Origin: JAWKZG01 sp041396125
Lineage (GTDB): Bacteria > Pseudomonadota > Gammaproteobacteria > Competibacterales > Competibacteraceae
Direction: 5' to 3'
Assembly: GCA_041396125.1 (NCBI GenBank)
Contig: JAWKZG010000006.1
Coordinates: 124,001 to 188,000, forward strand
Length of the DNA stretch: 64,000 nucleotides
Of this stretch, positions 48,294 through 57,392 are shown piece by piece. Every line of letters starts with the position of its first letter. Positions within the stretch are counted from its first letter, which is position 1. The translations under genes and the position numbers were made by a program. The notes beneath the pieces are model-generated. The model had not been told where the DNA came from. It was given only the letters and a program-made list of their open reading frames with translations, and made no database searches.

Positions 48294-49935
48294 TTATCGT
48301 TATCAGGGCAGCACCAGCGTGGCCAATTCGGCGACGGATACGGCGCTGGCCTTTGAGCCGGACACGCTGCGCGAACCGACTTATTTTGTCGGTCGGCTGG
48401 CCAAGCCGCTGGCTTTTCGTGAAGCCATCTCGGCGCTGAACAGTGTGGTGGTGTCGGACTTGCGCTTTAAACCGAAGGATCGTACCGAATACAAGGCGTG
48501 GCTGCAGCAGCATGAGGCCGATATGCTGGCTGAATTCATGGCGGATCAGGGTGAGCTGCAGCAACGCACGCGTGATCTGCGGCAGGAATTAAGCGAGTTG
48601 TATCGCACCAGCAGTGAGCGGATGCGACCTTATTACCAGGCCCAGCAAAAGTATTTTAACTATCTGTACAAAACCGATTACGATGCCTGGTTTGTGCTTG
48701 ATCCGGTCATCACGGTCCATCCCGATGAAGTTTTTTTTGAATGCTTCAGTCAGGATGAATCCAGCTACGGCCGTCTCGGCTGCCGCTATGAGGTGTTTGA
48801 TAAGATTCGTGAATTTGCCTGCGGCACCACCAATATCGACTATTCAGCGGCGCTGTATAACGAGTTCCAGAAAATACGCGATTACAAGACCACGGAATTT
48901 GCTATCGATCCCAGCGGCTTCGAAGTCGAAACCAGCGGTGAATACGCCTATCGGGAAACCAAGATCGATTTGCCGGAAAGTTGGGTGCGCGGGTTTCTGC
49001 AGGTCAGCTCGGCGATGTCCCTGCCGATGCATGCCGTCGATATGCACCCGATGGATATTCATAATATTTGCCTGACGCTGCGCCGTCACAAGGAACGCCA
49101 GGGGCCGCGCTCGCTGCGTTTTCAGCTCAGCCCCGGTCAACCACTCACGCTCAATTTTGAACCCTGGAACTATCAGCTGAACTGTCCGCGCTCGGTGTAT
49201 CACGGCACGGAAAGTCTGGATATCCGCATCTGGGGCCGCCGCCGTTTGCTGATTCTGGAACGTCTGATTCCCATCGCCGATAAATTCACCGCCTATTTTC
49301 TGGGCTCCGGCCTGCCGTCGTTTTTTGTGGCTGATCTGGGTGATATGAGCTTTACCCTGGGCTTGTCGGGCTGGACGGCTAATGACTGGTCGCGGCTCGG
49401 TGCATTTGATTTGATGGCACCACGGGCCGAGGTGGATGAATTCACCAAAGCGCGGGTCTTTAATGCGCTCAAGGAAACCTGGCAGGAATCGGCCGATTCA
49501 CTGGCCCGGCGGCTGGAACTGGACCGCAGTGTCGTGCTGGGTGCCCTGGGCGCTTATACCCAGGCCGGTCGGGCCATTTACGATATGAACCAGGGCGTTT
49601 ACCGGGTTCGCGAGCTTAGTCGTGAGCCCTTGCCGCTGGACGCTTTGCGCTTTGCTAGCCCGCAGGAAGAAAACGCTAACCGGTTTGTGGCGGCGAATCT
49701 GGTCAAACTGCAGGTCGAGGCTGGGGCTGAGCATCTGACCCTGAGCGGCACCGTGCGCGATGCAGGTCAGCAGTATCAGCCCAGAGTGGTGCTGGACAGC
49801 GACGAGCGGATGATTCGCGGCAGCTGCAGTTGCAGCTTTTATATCCGCAACAAGCTGCACCGCGGGCCCTGTGAGCATATGCTGGCATTACGGGCCATGC
49901 ACAGTCGCCAGAGTGCAACCCAGAGGGCACATTGA
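48283..49935 (+). CDS. retron accessory protein: SWIM zinc-finger (WHSWIM-type, 550 aa)
   Basis: ATG 48283 overlaps the preceding stop by 11 bases and has TGGAG eight bases upstream. The C-terminal SWIM zinc finger is clear: Cys515, Cys517, Cys530 and His532 in a CxC-x12-CxH pattern. A winged-helix-like segment precedes it (ALKETWQESADSLARRLELDRSVVLGALGAYTQAGRAIYDMNQGVYRVREL, residues about 396-446). The N-terminal two-thirds is not recognised but has alternating strands and helices. Tight coupling to the WGR/HEAT gene and to the msr-msd and RT genes makes it a retron component. The zinc finger probably binds DNA, RNA or the partner protein. Confidence 0.85.
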   Translation: MEFNYRYQGSTSVANSATDTALAFEPDTLREPTYFVGRLAKPLAFREAISALNSVVVSDLRFKPKDRTEYKAWLQQHEADMLAEFMADQGELQQRTRDLRQELSELYRTSSERMRPYYQAQQKYFNYLYKTDYDAWFVLDPVITVHPDEVFFECFSQDESSYGRLGCRYEVFDKIREFACGTTNIDYSAALYNEFQKIRDYKTTEFAIDPSGFEVETSGEYAYRETKIDLPESWVRGFLQVSSAMSLPMHAVDMHPMDIHNICLTLRRHKERQGPRSLRFQLSPGQPLTLNFEPWNYQLNCPRSVYHGTESLDIRIWGRRRLLILERLIPIADKFTAYFLGSGLPSFFVADLGDMSFTLGLSGWTANDWSRLGAFDLMAPRAEVDEFTKARVFNALKETWQESADSLARRLELDRSVVLGALGAYTQAGRAIYDMNQGVYRVRELSREPLPLDALRFASPQEENANRFVAANLVKLQVEAGAEHLTLSGTVRDAGQQYQPRVVLDSDERMIRGSCSCSFYIRNKLHRGPCEHMLALRAMHSRQSATQRAH

Positions 49936-49967
49936 GTATGACGATTCAGTTCAGCTATACTGACACT

Positions 49968-50181
49968 CGGCGGCAGCGGACATCTTGCAACCTGGGCGGC
50001 GGATCGCCGTCCCTGCTTTCAGCACTTGTACGCATCACGGGTCCGCTCTTTACTGTGCGGAACTGGGCCTACTGTGGCCATTGCGGTATGGCTTCCCTGA
50101 AGTCAATGGGCCACAGTAGGCCCGTTCCGCGTCGAGTTGAGCGACCCCGTCCTGAGACATCTACGAAGACCGCTGCCGCCG
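49968..50181 (+). ncRNA. inferred retron msr-msd non-coding RNA (~214 nt)
   Basis: Bounded by a perfect 12-bp inverted pair: a1 CGGCGGCAGCGG at 49968-49979 and a2 CCGCTGCCGCCG at 50170-50181; TCTT/AAGA just inside can extend it. An msr stem-loop follows a1 (GGGCGGCG 49994-50001 with CGCCGTCCC 50005-50013, one bulge). The msd part has a basal stem ACGGG..CGCTC (50037-50048) with GAGCG..CCCGT (50139-50150) and a nearly perfect 27-base-arm hairpin at 50057-50130. A T7 run at 50182-50188 follows a2. The layout a1-msr-msd-a2 between the SWIM gene and the RT is the canonical retron order. The branching guanosine cannot be fixed by eye. Confidence 0.82.
50057..50130 (+). repeat. msd long hairpin (reverse-transcribed core)
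   Basis: Arms 50057-50083 and 50104-50130 are complementary over 27 bases each except for one bulged base per arm (T at 50064; an extra G near 50108), with a 20-base loop at 50084-50103. It would form the double-stranded hairpin of the msDNA. The outer boundary continues into the basal stem at 50037-50048/50139-50150. Confidence 0.85.
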
Positions 50182-50250
50182 TTTTTTTCCGCTTCGTGTG
50201 TCCCCCTTTCGTTTTTTTCTCGTTCTGGGATGCCGGTCAGGCTATCTGTC

Positions 50251-51942
50251 ATGGCTGATTCCCGTACCCGCCAGGAACTCTACGAACGCATCCGCGCTGC
50301 CTCCAAAGACGAAGTTATTCTGGCTGAGATGATCAAGCTGGGTTTCTGGCCGTCCAGGCTGGAAAAACCCGATGTGCCGGCTGATCTGATTAAGCGCCAG
50401 GGCGAATTGCAGCGTGAGTTGCGTGAACTGGTCGCGCGTAAACGCCAGCTGGATGATCCCGAACAGGCACTGCGCGAGCTGCGCAAGCAGCGCATGAAAG
50501 CAGCGCGGGAAAAGCGCAAAGAAACCAAAGCCAAACACGAGCGCGCACGGTATGAAAAAGCGCTGGCCTGGCGTGAGCGCAAAAAACGCGAAATTCTATA
50601 CCTGGGAGACGGCGTCTCGGCCGGTCTGAATAATACATCGTGCGATACCGAGCGCCTGCAGCAGTATGGCTTACCGGAATTTGCCGATACTGCCGCTGTG
50701 GCACAGGCGATGGGGATCAGTCTGGCCGAATTACGGTTTCTGACGTTTACTCGCACAAGCTCGCCGGTCAGTCATTACCAGCGTTTCAGCATTGCCAAGA
50801 AATCCGGCGGAACCCGTCTGATCTCGGCACCGATGCCCCGACTCAAGCGCGCTCATTACTGGCTGCTGGATAATGTGCTGGGCAAGATACCGGTGCATCC
50901 CGCTGCGCACGGTTTTCTGCCCGGTCATTCCATTGTCAGCAATGCCCGTTTGCATGTCGGTGCGGATATTGTCATCAATGACGACCTGAAAGACTTTTTT
51001 CCTTCCGTCAGTTATCGCCGGGTGAAAGGGGTGTTCCGGTCGTTGGGCTACTCGGAAGCTATCGCCAGCCTGTTCGGTCTGTTATGTACCGAGCCGGAAG
51101 TCGATGAAGTGGAGCTGGACGGCGAGACCTTTTTTATTGCCCGCGGCCCGCGCCATTTGCCGCAAGGCGCCCCCACCAGCCCGATGATCACCAATCTGTT
51201 ATGCCGCAGACTGGATGCGCGGCTGGCCGGCAGCGCGAAAAAACTGGGTTTTACTTACAGCCGCTATGCCGACGATATGACTTTTTCCGGCTCTGGTGAT
51301 GCACGCAAAAACATCGCCAAATTGCTGTGGCGAAGCGGGCAGATTATTGCTGCGGAAGGGTTTACGCTGCACCCGGACAAGCGTCGCATCATGCGTGCCA
51401 ATCAACGTCAGGAAGTCACCGGTCTGGTCGTCAACGAAAAACCGGCAGTGGACCGGCCAACCCTGCGCCGGTTTCGGGCCTTATTGCAACAGCTGGAAAA
51501 AGACGGCCCGGCCGGCAAGCACTGGGGCCAGAGTGATGACGTGCTGGCCTCGGCACAGGGTTTTGCCCATTACGTCGCCATGGTCGATCCGGTCAAAGGT
51601 GCGCCGCTGGTCGAGCGTGTGCGGCAGATTCGCGCACAATACAGCCATCATCTGCCGGTCGGCACGCTGCAAGCTTTGCATAAAGCGGTATTCCGTCGTG
51701 AGGCTGCAGCGGGTGTTGCGCCAAGGCCGGACTGGTGGCAGCCGTCCGAACCGGCGACACCGGAAGCTCCACCCGTATTGCCAGCGCAGGAGAGCGTGAC
51801 GCAGGCTACGCAATCCGCACCGACTGAGAGTGGGGCAGCGCAGCAATCACCGCGAAAAAAACGGGGATTTTCCTGGTTGCGTTTTATTATTACGGTATTT
51901 CTGGTCTGGCTGGTTTTGCGCTTACTAGCGAGGCTTTTATAA
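50251..51942 (+). CDS. retron reverse transcriptase with N-terminal helical extension and C-terminal membrane helix (563 aa)
   Basis: ATG 50251 is chosen because longer frames (TTG 50137, ATG 50230) begin inside or just after the msr-msd RNA. Residues 45-115 are a highly charged, probably coiled-coil helix. RT motifs: KKSGGTRLISAPMPRLKRAH (184-202), NARLH (231-235, the retron-type NAxxH), DDLKDFFPSV (244-253), QGAPTSP (305-311), catalytic YADD (339-342) and VTG (389-391). After a Pro/Thr/Glu-rich linker the last 24 residues (540-563) form a hydrophobic helix preceded by PRKKRG, as expected of a tail anchor. It would copy the adjacent RNA into msDNA. Confidence 0.93.
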   Translation: MADSRTRQELYERIRAASKDEVILAEMIKLGFWPSRLEKPDVPADLIKRQGELQRELRELVARKRQLDDPEQALRELRKQRMKAAREKRKETKAKHERARYEKALAWRERKKREILYLGDGVSAGLNNTSCDTERLQQYGLPEFADTAAVAQAMGISLAELRFLTFTRTSSPVSHYQRFSIAKKSGGTRLISAPMPRLKRAHYWLLDNVLGKIPVHPAAHGFLPGHSIVSNARLHVGADIVINDDLKDFFPSVSYRRVKGVFRSLGYSEAIASLFGLLCTEPEVDEVELDGETFFIARGPRHLPQGAPTSPMITNLLCRRLDARLAGSAKKLGFTYSRYADDMTFSGSGDARKNIAKLLWRSGQIIAAEGFTLHPDKRRIMRANQRQEVTGLVVNEKPAVDRPTLRRFRALLQQLEKDGPAGKHWGQSDDVLASAQGFAHYVAMVDPVKGAPLVERVRQIRAQYSHHLPVGTLQALHKAVFRREAAAGVAPRPDWWQPSEPATPEAPPVLPAQESVTQATQSAPTESGAAQQSPRKKRGFSWLRFIITVFLVWLVLRLLARLL

Positions 51943-51977
51943 TAAAAAACGTCGGTGCTTATTGCGGGTAATGCAGC

Positions 51978-52415
51978 TTATTTGCAATAGGGTTTTCCCT
52001 TTTGTGCGTAATAATCTGCCCGTGCTCTATAACGACGTTTTTGTACCGAGCTTCGTCCGGTTCTCGCCAGATCATCGTAGTAGTCTTCTTTGGCCTTATA
52101 GTTGTTACAGGTCTGTTCATCCTGCTTTTTTTGCCGCTCCGCTGCCTGTGCTCTGGCAGCTTCTTTCTGGCGATATTTGATACGCTTGGTGCGTTCTGCT
52201 TCACGTTTTTTTAACCATTGCCGTTCACTTTCGCGGATGCCTGTGACACCGGGTTTGAAGGTTTTGCTGGGTGGCGGCGTGATTTGCAATTGTTCGGCAT
52301 CGCCATCGATGCAAGGGGCTTCCTGATATTTAATTTTTCCGTTAATTTCACATTTATAAACAGCGGCCTGCGTGAAAAATGGAAACAACAGTAATAGCAA
52401 TACAGCGTAACGCAT
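51978..52415 (-). CDS. exported DUF4124-domain protein
   Basis: A 145-residue protein starting at ATG 52415 (MRYAVLLLLLFPFFTQA signal peptide; two further ATGs lie upstream in frame). VYKCEINGKIKYQEAPC is the DUF4124 core with its Cys pair. The C-terminal half is a basic, Lys/Arg/Glu/Gln-rich helix ending in YYAQKGKPYCK. Periplasmic; function unknown. Convergent with the retron RT gene, 35 bases from its stop. Confidence 0.8.
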   Translation of the reverse strand: MRYAVLLLLLFPFFTQAAVYKCEINGKIKYQEAPCIDGDAEQLQITPPPSKTFKPGVTGIRESERQWLKKREAERTKRIKYRQKEAARAQAAERQKKQDEQTCNNYKAKEDYYDDLARTGRSSVQKRRYRARADYYAQKGKPYCK

Positions 52416-52471
52416 AACAATCTTTAAAAATTCCATAAATCCCATCGTACTGTACTTTTACTTCAATCCGT

Positions 52472-53549
52472 TCAGAGTCCGTTGGCAGGATTATCCTGTT
52501 TATCAGGTAACTCATCAAGCCAGGTGATAAACAGCGTATAACCCAGTACCAGCACGACCGCGCCGACGAAAAGCCCGATGATGCCGGAACTGATAAAGCC
52601 GCCAATTGCGCCGATGAAAATTACTGCCATCGGTACTTCGACGCCTCGCCCGAGCATGATGGGTTTCAGAATATTGTCCACCAGCGTGATGAAAATACTC
52701 CACACCAGAAAGATAAAGGCCGGGGTAGGTTCTGCGGTGGAAAAACATAGAGCACCATAGGCAGGATAACGGGCAGACGCCTATCTGGATCACGCTCAGC
52801 AGCAAACACAGCAGTGCCCAGAGTCCGGCGGCAGGATGCCCATCACCATAAAGCCGACACCGGCGAGCAGCGACTGAATGAGCGCAACCCCAGAATTCCT
52901 TTGGTTACACCGCGCACGGTCGATTCCGCCAGTCTGGCGAAACGGGCACCTTTAGCCCGGCCAGACGGCTGGCGATAGCATGGGCCGCCTTGGCTCCATG
53001 CCTCGGAACCTGCCAGCAGAAACCCAGCAATGAAAATCGCAATAATGAACTGCAGAATGCCAAAGCCTACCCCTGCGGCGGCTGACAGCAGCCAGCTGCC
53101 CATGGTTCTCAATTGTGGCGCGATTTTGCTCAGTGTGGCTGCGAGATTCTCTGAGGCTTGAGCCCAGAAGGTATGCAGTTGCTGGCCGATCATGGGCCAT
53201 GTCTTGATACGCTCCGGGGCGGCGGCACAGTAATCGTACCTTGCTGAAATCCGTCTGCCAGAGTCTGGGCGCTGCCCACCAGGGTGCTGCTCAGCATGAC
53301 CGCCGGGGTGATGATCAGCAGCAGGCCAAGTACCACGATGATGGCAGCTGCTGTATTGCCGTGCCCCCTCAGATAGCGCCGCAGTCTGAGATAACCGGGA
53401 TAAGCGGCCACCGCGATGATGACGCCCCAGGCCAGGGGAATCATGAATGGCTTGACGATGGTGAAACACCAGGCGGCGAGCAGAATCAGCAGCCCGATCC
53501 GGATAGTTGCTTCGAGAGCGTTTTTCAGAATTGTTTTTTCGTCGGTCAT
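52472..53549 (-). pseudogene. AI-2E/PerM-family membrane transporter (frameshifted)
   Basis: From ATG 53549: MTDEKTILKNALEATIRIGLLILLAAWCFTIVKPFMIPLAWGVIIAVAAYP, the typical first two helices, then LGLLLIITPAVMLSSTL. After a frame change near 53215 a periplasmic loop and FGILQFIIAIFIAGFLL follow. After others near 52900 and 52740 the conserved ending LVDNILKPIMLGRGVEVPMAVIFIGAIGGFISSGIIGLFVGAVVLVLGY completes it. The family exports autoinducer-2-like or other small molecules, or acts as Na+/H+ antiporter. At least three indels. Confidence 0.7.
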
Positions 53550-54000
53550 GTCAGATACTCCCCGGTCAGCCATCAACTGGTGAGATGGTATGGCTGGGCC
53601 ATCTGGTCTTGAACTATGGCTATGCAGGTGTTTTGTATAGGGATCGATTAAGCATCGCCAGCGCGCTAACGATATAGAGTGTAGCAAGGCTGATCAGAAC
53701 AACAGCCAGAATGAGCTTGTCAACCAGATCCACATCGTTGCCCATGCTGGCGCCTATCAGGACCAATACAGCGATAAAGGTGGTGGTAGGATAATCAGTT
53801 CATAAGACGAATCTAGAGCTTGCCCAGTCACTCTAACCGCCAAGGGTCAGCGCACCAGTCTGCCGCAAGAGATAGGGTTTATTTTGCTGCAACGTCATCA
53901 GCTAACGGATCATAGACTTTCTTGACGCTGGACAAATCCCCTCTACCCGCTTGCTGGGGAGCAAGAGCCCCCTGTTACTTTTTGTGGAACGTCTGTATTG
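53550..54000. other. intergenic stretch with a possible small membrane ORF
   Basis: Minus-strand bases 53620-53745 read as a 41-residue membrane peptide (DKLILAVVLISLATLYIVSALAML); open codons continue upstream of its ATG, so it may be the end of a longer broken gene. The remaining sequence up to 54000 shows no recognisable feature. Confidence 0.35.
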
Positions 54001-55658
54001 CTATTCATTTGCCGGCGGATTCAGAACACTGTCATCGATATCAATGCTTGGCGGATTGGTCTTAATCGTATAGGTTTTCAGCCACGTCTCACCGGAGACT
54101 GGAACAAAACGTCCTTTTTCTTCGGTCAGGAAGCGAATCGGCTGGCCAGAGAAGACATCTTTCAGTACCTGGGATTCGCGCACGACAATCGTGCCGTTGA
54201 CCAGCACATAAGGAATACCCGTTGAGGGCAGACCGTTTTCCGGCTGTGTAATCGGCGTGTTCGGTAACCGATGTGGGATCGAATATAGCAATATCAGCGA
54301 CCATGCCTTCCTGCAGCCGTCCGCGCACCTGCATCGCTTTAAGACCGGTATCGCCCAGATGCTTAGCAGGCCAGTAACTCAGCTGCGAGTGTGTGCTGCA
54401 GAGGTACACCGAGTTCACGTCCGAGCCGCAATACCTTGGCATGCGTGCCGGCGGCGCGCGGATGGCCCGAATAGGCTTCATAAGGCGCATCCCAATCCAA
54501 TCGATTGCCTTCAGCATCGAGTCCCGGCATGCCGTCGCCAGACACCGTAAAATGCGGCAACTTAATCCACTCCGGCATCCAGTTTTTGCGCGGTGGGCTG
54601 AATGCGATCAACGTATAACCGGGGTCTTTTCGCGCAGTGCCAGAAACTCTTCCTGGATAGAAACTTGTCATTTCGCGGGTCGTAAATCGTTTCTTCGTAT
54701 TTATAATCCATCGTGCCTTCCCAGTTCTCCGGTCCGAGAATGGAGGCACCAGCGTTTCAGAACCGGCATCCCAGGGATAATACGAAGCCCAGACGTTAAA
54801 ACCCAGTTCGCGCGCCATGGCCAGTTTTTCCTGGTTTTCCCACCAGCCGTAATCATTGTCATGGTGAATATGCAGCGGCGCTTTCAGTACCATGGCATTG
54901 ATCAGGATTTCATTCACCCCGGTCTGGGTTTCGGTCGGGGTAGCGGAGCTGGGATGGAAGCGATGATGGACAGAGGTCACTCGGCCATAGCGGGCGGCGG
55001 CCCGCTGTGCTTCAAACATCTCGTAAGTGGTGATGCCCTCTCTGGCGTAACCGATGGTGGAGCCGACACCGATTGCGCCCTGGCGCAGCCCCTCGTCCAG
55101 AATTTTTGTGATTGCATTCATCTGATCGACATCGCTGCGAGTTACTGACCAGCCGTCAACACCATCCTCAGCCGCTTGCACCCGATAATCGAAAAAATAA
55201 GGCATGGAGACATTTGGCCCGGCCAGCTCCAAACCGTCGTGAATACGCATCCGGGCGAACTCCTGGCCGATGACGGTGCCGTAGTTGGCCTGGGTTTTGC
55301 CCGCTCTGGCGGCATACCACTCGGAGATATTCAAGGCTCCGACCTCGAAGTCCATCTGGGTGGTAACGCCATCGCGCAGATTGACTTTGACTGCCCAAGG
55401 ACCAAGGCCGTGCTGCTCCAGGTCGATAAATCCTGGAGCGATCACATGCCCTGTAGCATCAATCATTTCTTTACCAGTAATAGCCTCTTCGGTGATTTTG
55501 ACAATCCAGCCGCTGCTGATACCGACGTTGGCCATTGCATCGAAATTGGTTTCGGGGTCCATGACACGGCCATTCAGGATAACCACATCGTAGTCCTGCG
55601 CCATCGCGGCCGATACCATCAATACGGTAGCCAGTATGCCATTCAGCAATTGATTCAT
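54001..55658 (-). pseudogene. D-aminoacylase/N-acyl-D-amino-acid amidohydrolase-like, exported (frameshifted)
   Basis: ATG 55658 has AAGGAG eight bases upstream. A signal peptide (LLNGILATVLMVSAAMA) precedes the amidohydrolase opening DYDVVILNGRVMDPETNFDAMANVGI and ATGHVIAPGFIDLEQHG. In the usual metal motif DxHxH this enzyme has LEQHG. GAIGVGSTIGYAREGITTYEMFEAQRAA and PLHIHHDND supply later metal ligands. Frame changes near 54625, 54365 and 54250 break the C-terminal third, whose pieces (GRLQEGMVADIAIFDP; GIPYVLVNGTIVVRE) are conserved. Hydrolysis of N-acyl-D-amino acids or similar amides in the periplasm is likely. Confidence 0.75.
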
Positions 55659-55992
55659 CTTCAGTACTCCTTTTGGGTTTCGCACAGTTCTGAAAAATAA
55701 AGAGCCATGCGATAAGTACCTGTTATAAAAATACTATCCTGGCATTTTTGAAATCGAAAATTTTCGATTTTTCCGGATACAGATGATGATACTGGCGGTT
55801 ATGGTTCTGCGTTTCTTATCGCTGGCGCATCTGTGCTTACCGCCTGGTACAAAAAGCGCATGATCTTGCATCGTTCACAGCCATCACGCCTGTGTCCAGT
55901 CCGTCATACCCGCGCGGGCGGGAATCCAGACATGCTTAAGGCGTAGCAAAATGTCGCAAACTAATTCGCATTATGTATTAGAGGGTATAGGT
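55659..55992. other. intergenic region with single REP-like palindrome (55903-55929)
   Basis: Contains one minus-orientation copy of the REP-like family (CCCGCGCGGGCGGGAATCCAG ends at 55929) and an AT-rich inverted segment near 55750 (GAAATCGAAAATTTTCGATTT), which may be a promoter or terminator element. No gene seen. Confidence 0.6.
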
Positions 55993-57255
55993 TTAAAACG
56001 ACACGCGCAAACGCAGGCTGGCCAGCCAGATATTGTCCTCGTCCGGATTGAGAGCGGGATCCTTGAACCACTGCACAGATGGCGTGATGGCCAGATTCTC
56101 CGCCAGTTGCAATCGATAAAACAGCTCGCCGCTTAGCTGTTCGCTGGGACTGTCGCCGGCTACTCCACCACCGGGCTCACCCCAGTTAAATGCTAGTCCG
56201 AGCAGATCGGAGCGCGCCGCGACGTAATACAGCATACCCGCCGTCACTGAGCTGTTGTACAGCGGTGCGCTGCCATCCGACCAGCCCAGCCGAGTGAAAA
56301 TCATCCAGGTGTCATCGAAGGTCCAGTTGGCACCGATAGCAATGCCGTCGCTTTCCTCCACCCCGGCTTGCTCGCGCTCATCGGCATGCCAGTAGGTGAT
56401 ATGCAGGTTTTTAAAATAGCGTTCCTCGCGTGAGGGCGACCAGCCGATTTCAGCGGTGGTGTACAGCTCGTCGAGATCCTCGAATAACTGTACATCTGTT
56501 GCGGTGCCGTTAACGTCGTTTACCGCCGCTTTGAGATACCATTGCTCATCCAGCCAGTGACTGATGCCGATGCCAGTGCTCCAGTCAGCCAGCGCAATAC
56601 TCGGATTAAACAGAATCGCCAGGTTTTGAAACGAGGTCCAGGGATTGGCATAGCCGAGTACATCAAAAAAATCGTTTGGATCGTAGCGCCCGACGACGAG
56701 CCCGCTCTGACCGTCGTTGAAGGATTGTTGCCAATTGAGATCGCCGAGCACCAAGTTAATATCGGAAAACAGCGTGCCCGGAATGCCCAGATAACCAGCG
56801 GCAAAACCGAGATCAGACGGTGTAAGGTCGGTGTAACGATGCCGATGATCCAGGCTGAACACCAGCGCACCGGTGTTATTCGAGCCGCGGTTCAGCAGCT
56901 TCCAGCGACCCGACAGCCGAAAAATACCGCTGCCGGCATCGTCTTCGGCACCCACAAGCACGTCGCTCGCCGCTTGGTAAAGTGACGTGTAGGCTACGCC
57001 TAGCTGTAGGCCGTAATCCTCATTAAGCCCGCGTTTCCAGTCAAACCAGGGTTGCAAGGTGCTATCAAACGCGGGAAAGCGCAAAGCGGGCTCTTTGGGT
57101 GCATCGTCTTCGGCCAGCTGCGAGGTGGTTGCACTAGGACCGGCGAAACCAGGATCAGCCTCGTAGCCGGCACGGGTTTGTACGCTTTGCGCCAGAGCGG
57201 GTGCATACAGGGTGTTCAAGCTCAAGGTCAGCAGCCAGGTCGAAATCTTTATCAT
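55993..57255 (-). CDS. OprB-like carbohydrate porin
   Basis: A 420-residue outer-membrane protein: signal peptide ISTWLLTLSLNTLYAPALA, LQPWFDWKRGLNEDYGLQLGVAYTSLYQAASD, FSLDHRHRYTDLTPSDLGFAAGYLG and WQQSFNDGQSGLVVGRYDPNDFFDVLGYANPWTSFQN. The amphipathic strands and terminal Phe (LASLRLRVSF) fit a beta-barrel of the carbohydrate-selective porin family. The second ATG (57255) is preferred because of its spacing to AGAGG. No sugar-degradation genes are adjacent. Confidence 0.88.
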   Translation of the reverse strand: MIKISTWLLTLSLNTLYAPALAQSVQTRAGYEADPGFAGPSATTSQLAEDDAPKEPALRFPAFDSTLQPWFDWKRGLNEDYGLQLGVAYTSLYQAASDVLVGAEDDAGSGIFRLSGRWKLLNRGSNNTGALVFSLDHRHRYTDLTPSDLGFAAGYLGIPGTLFSDINLVLGDLNWQQSFNDGQSGLVVGRYDPNDFFDVLGYANPWTSFQNLAILFNPSIALADWSTGIGISHWLDEQWYLKAAVNDVNGTATDVQLFEDLDELYTTAEIGWSPSREERYFKNLHITYWHADEREQAGVEESDGIAIGANWTFDDTWMIFTRLGWSDGSAPLYNSSVTAGMLYYVAARSDLLGLAFNWGEPGGGVAGDSPSEQLSGELFYRLQLAENLAITPSVQWFKDPALNPDEDNIWLASLRLRVSF

Positions 57256-57392
57256 CATTTCCTCTTTCCGGTTAGCACCAGGCAGCGGCGTTCGGCTCTC
57301 TGATAATCAGAAATGTGTAGTCTGCCGTGTCGTGAAGCAGGCGGGGCCAAAGTCCTAACCCACCCATTAACGAAAGAGCCCTGAAACTGCAG

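Noticed and set aside
50137..50250. Upstream TTG start giving a 601-residue reverse transcriptase
   Set aside because: This extension overlaps the a2 side of the inferred msr-msd RNA and its T-run, and is not protein-like; ATG 50251 fits the retron layout.
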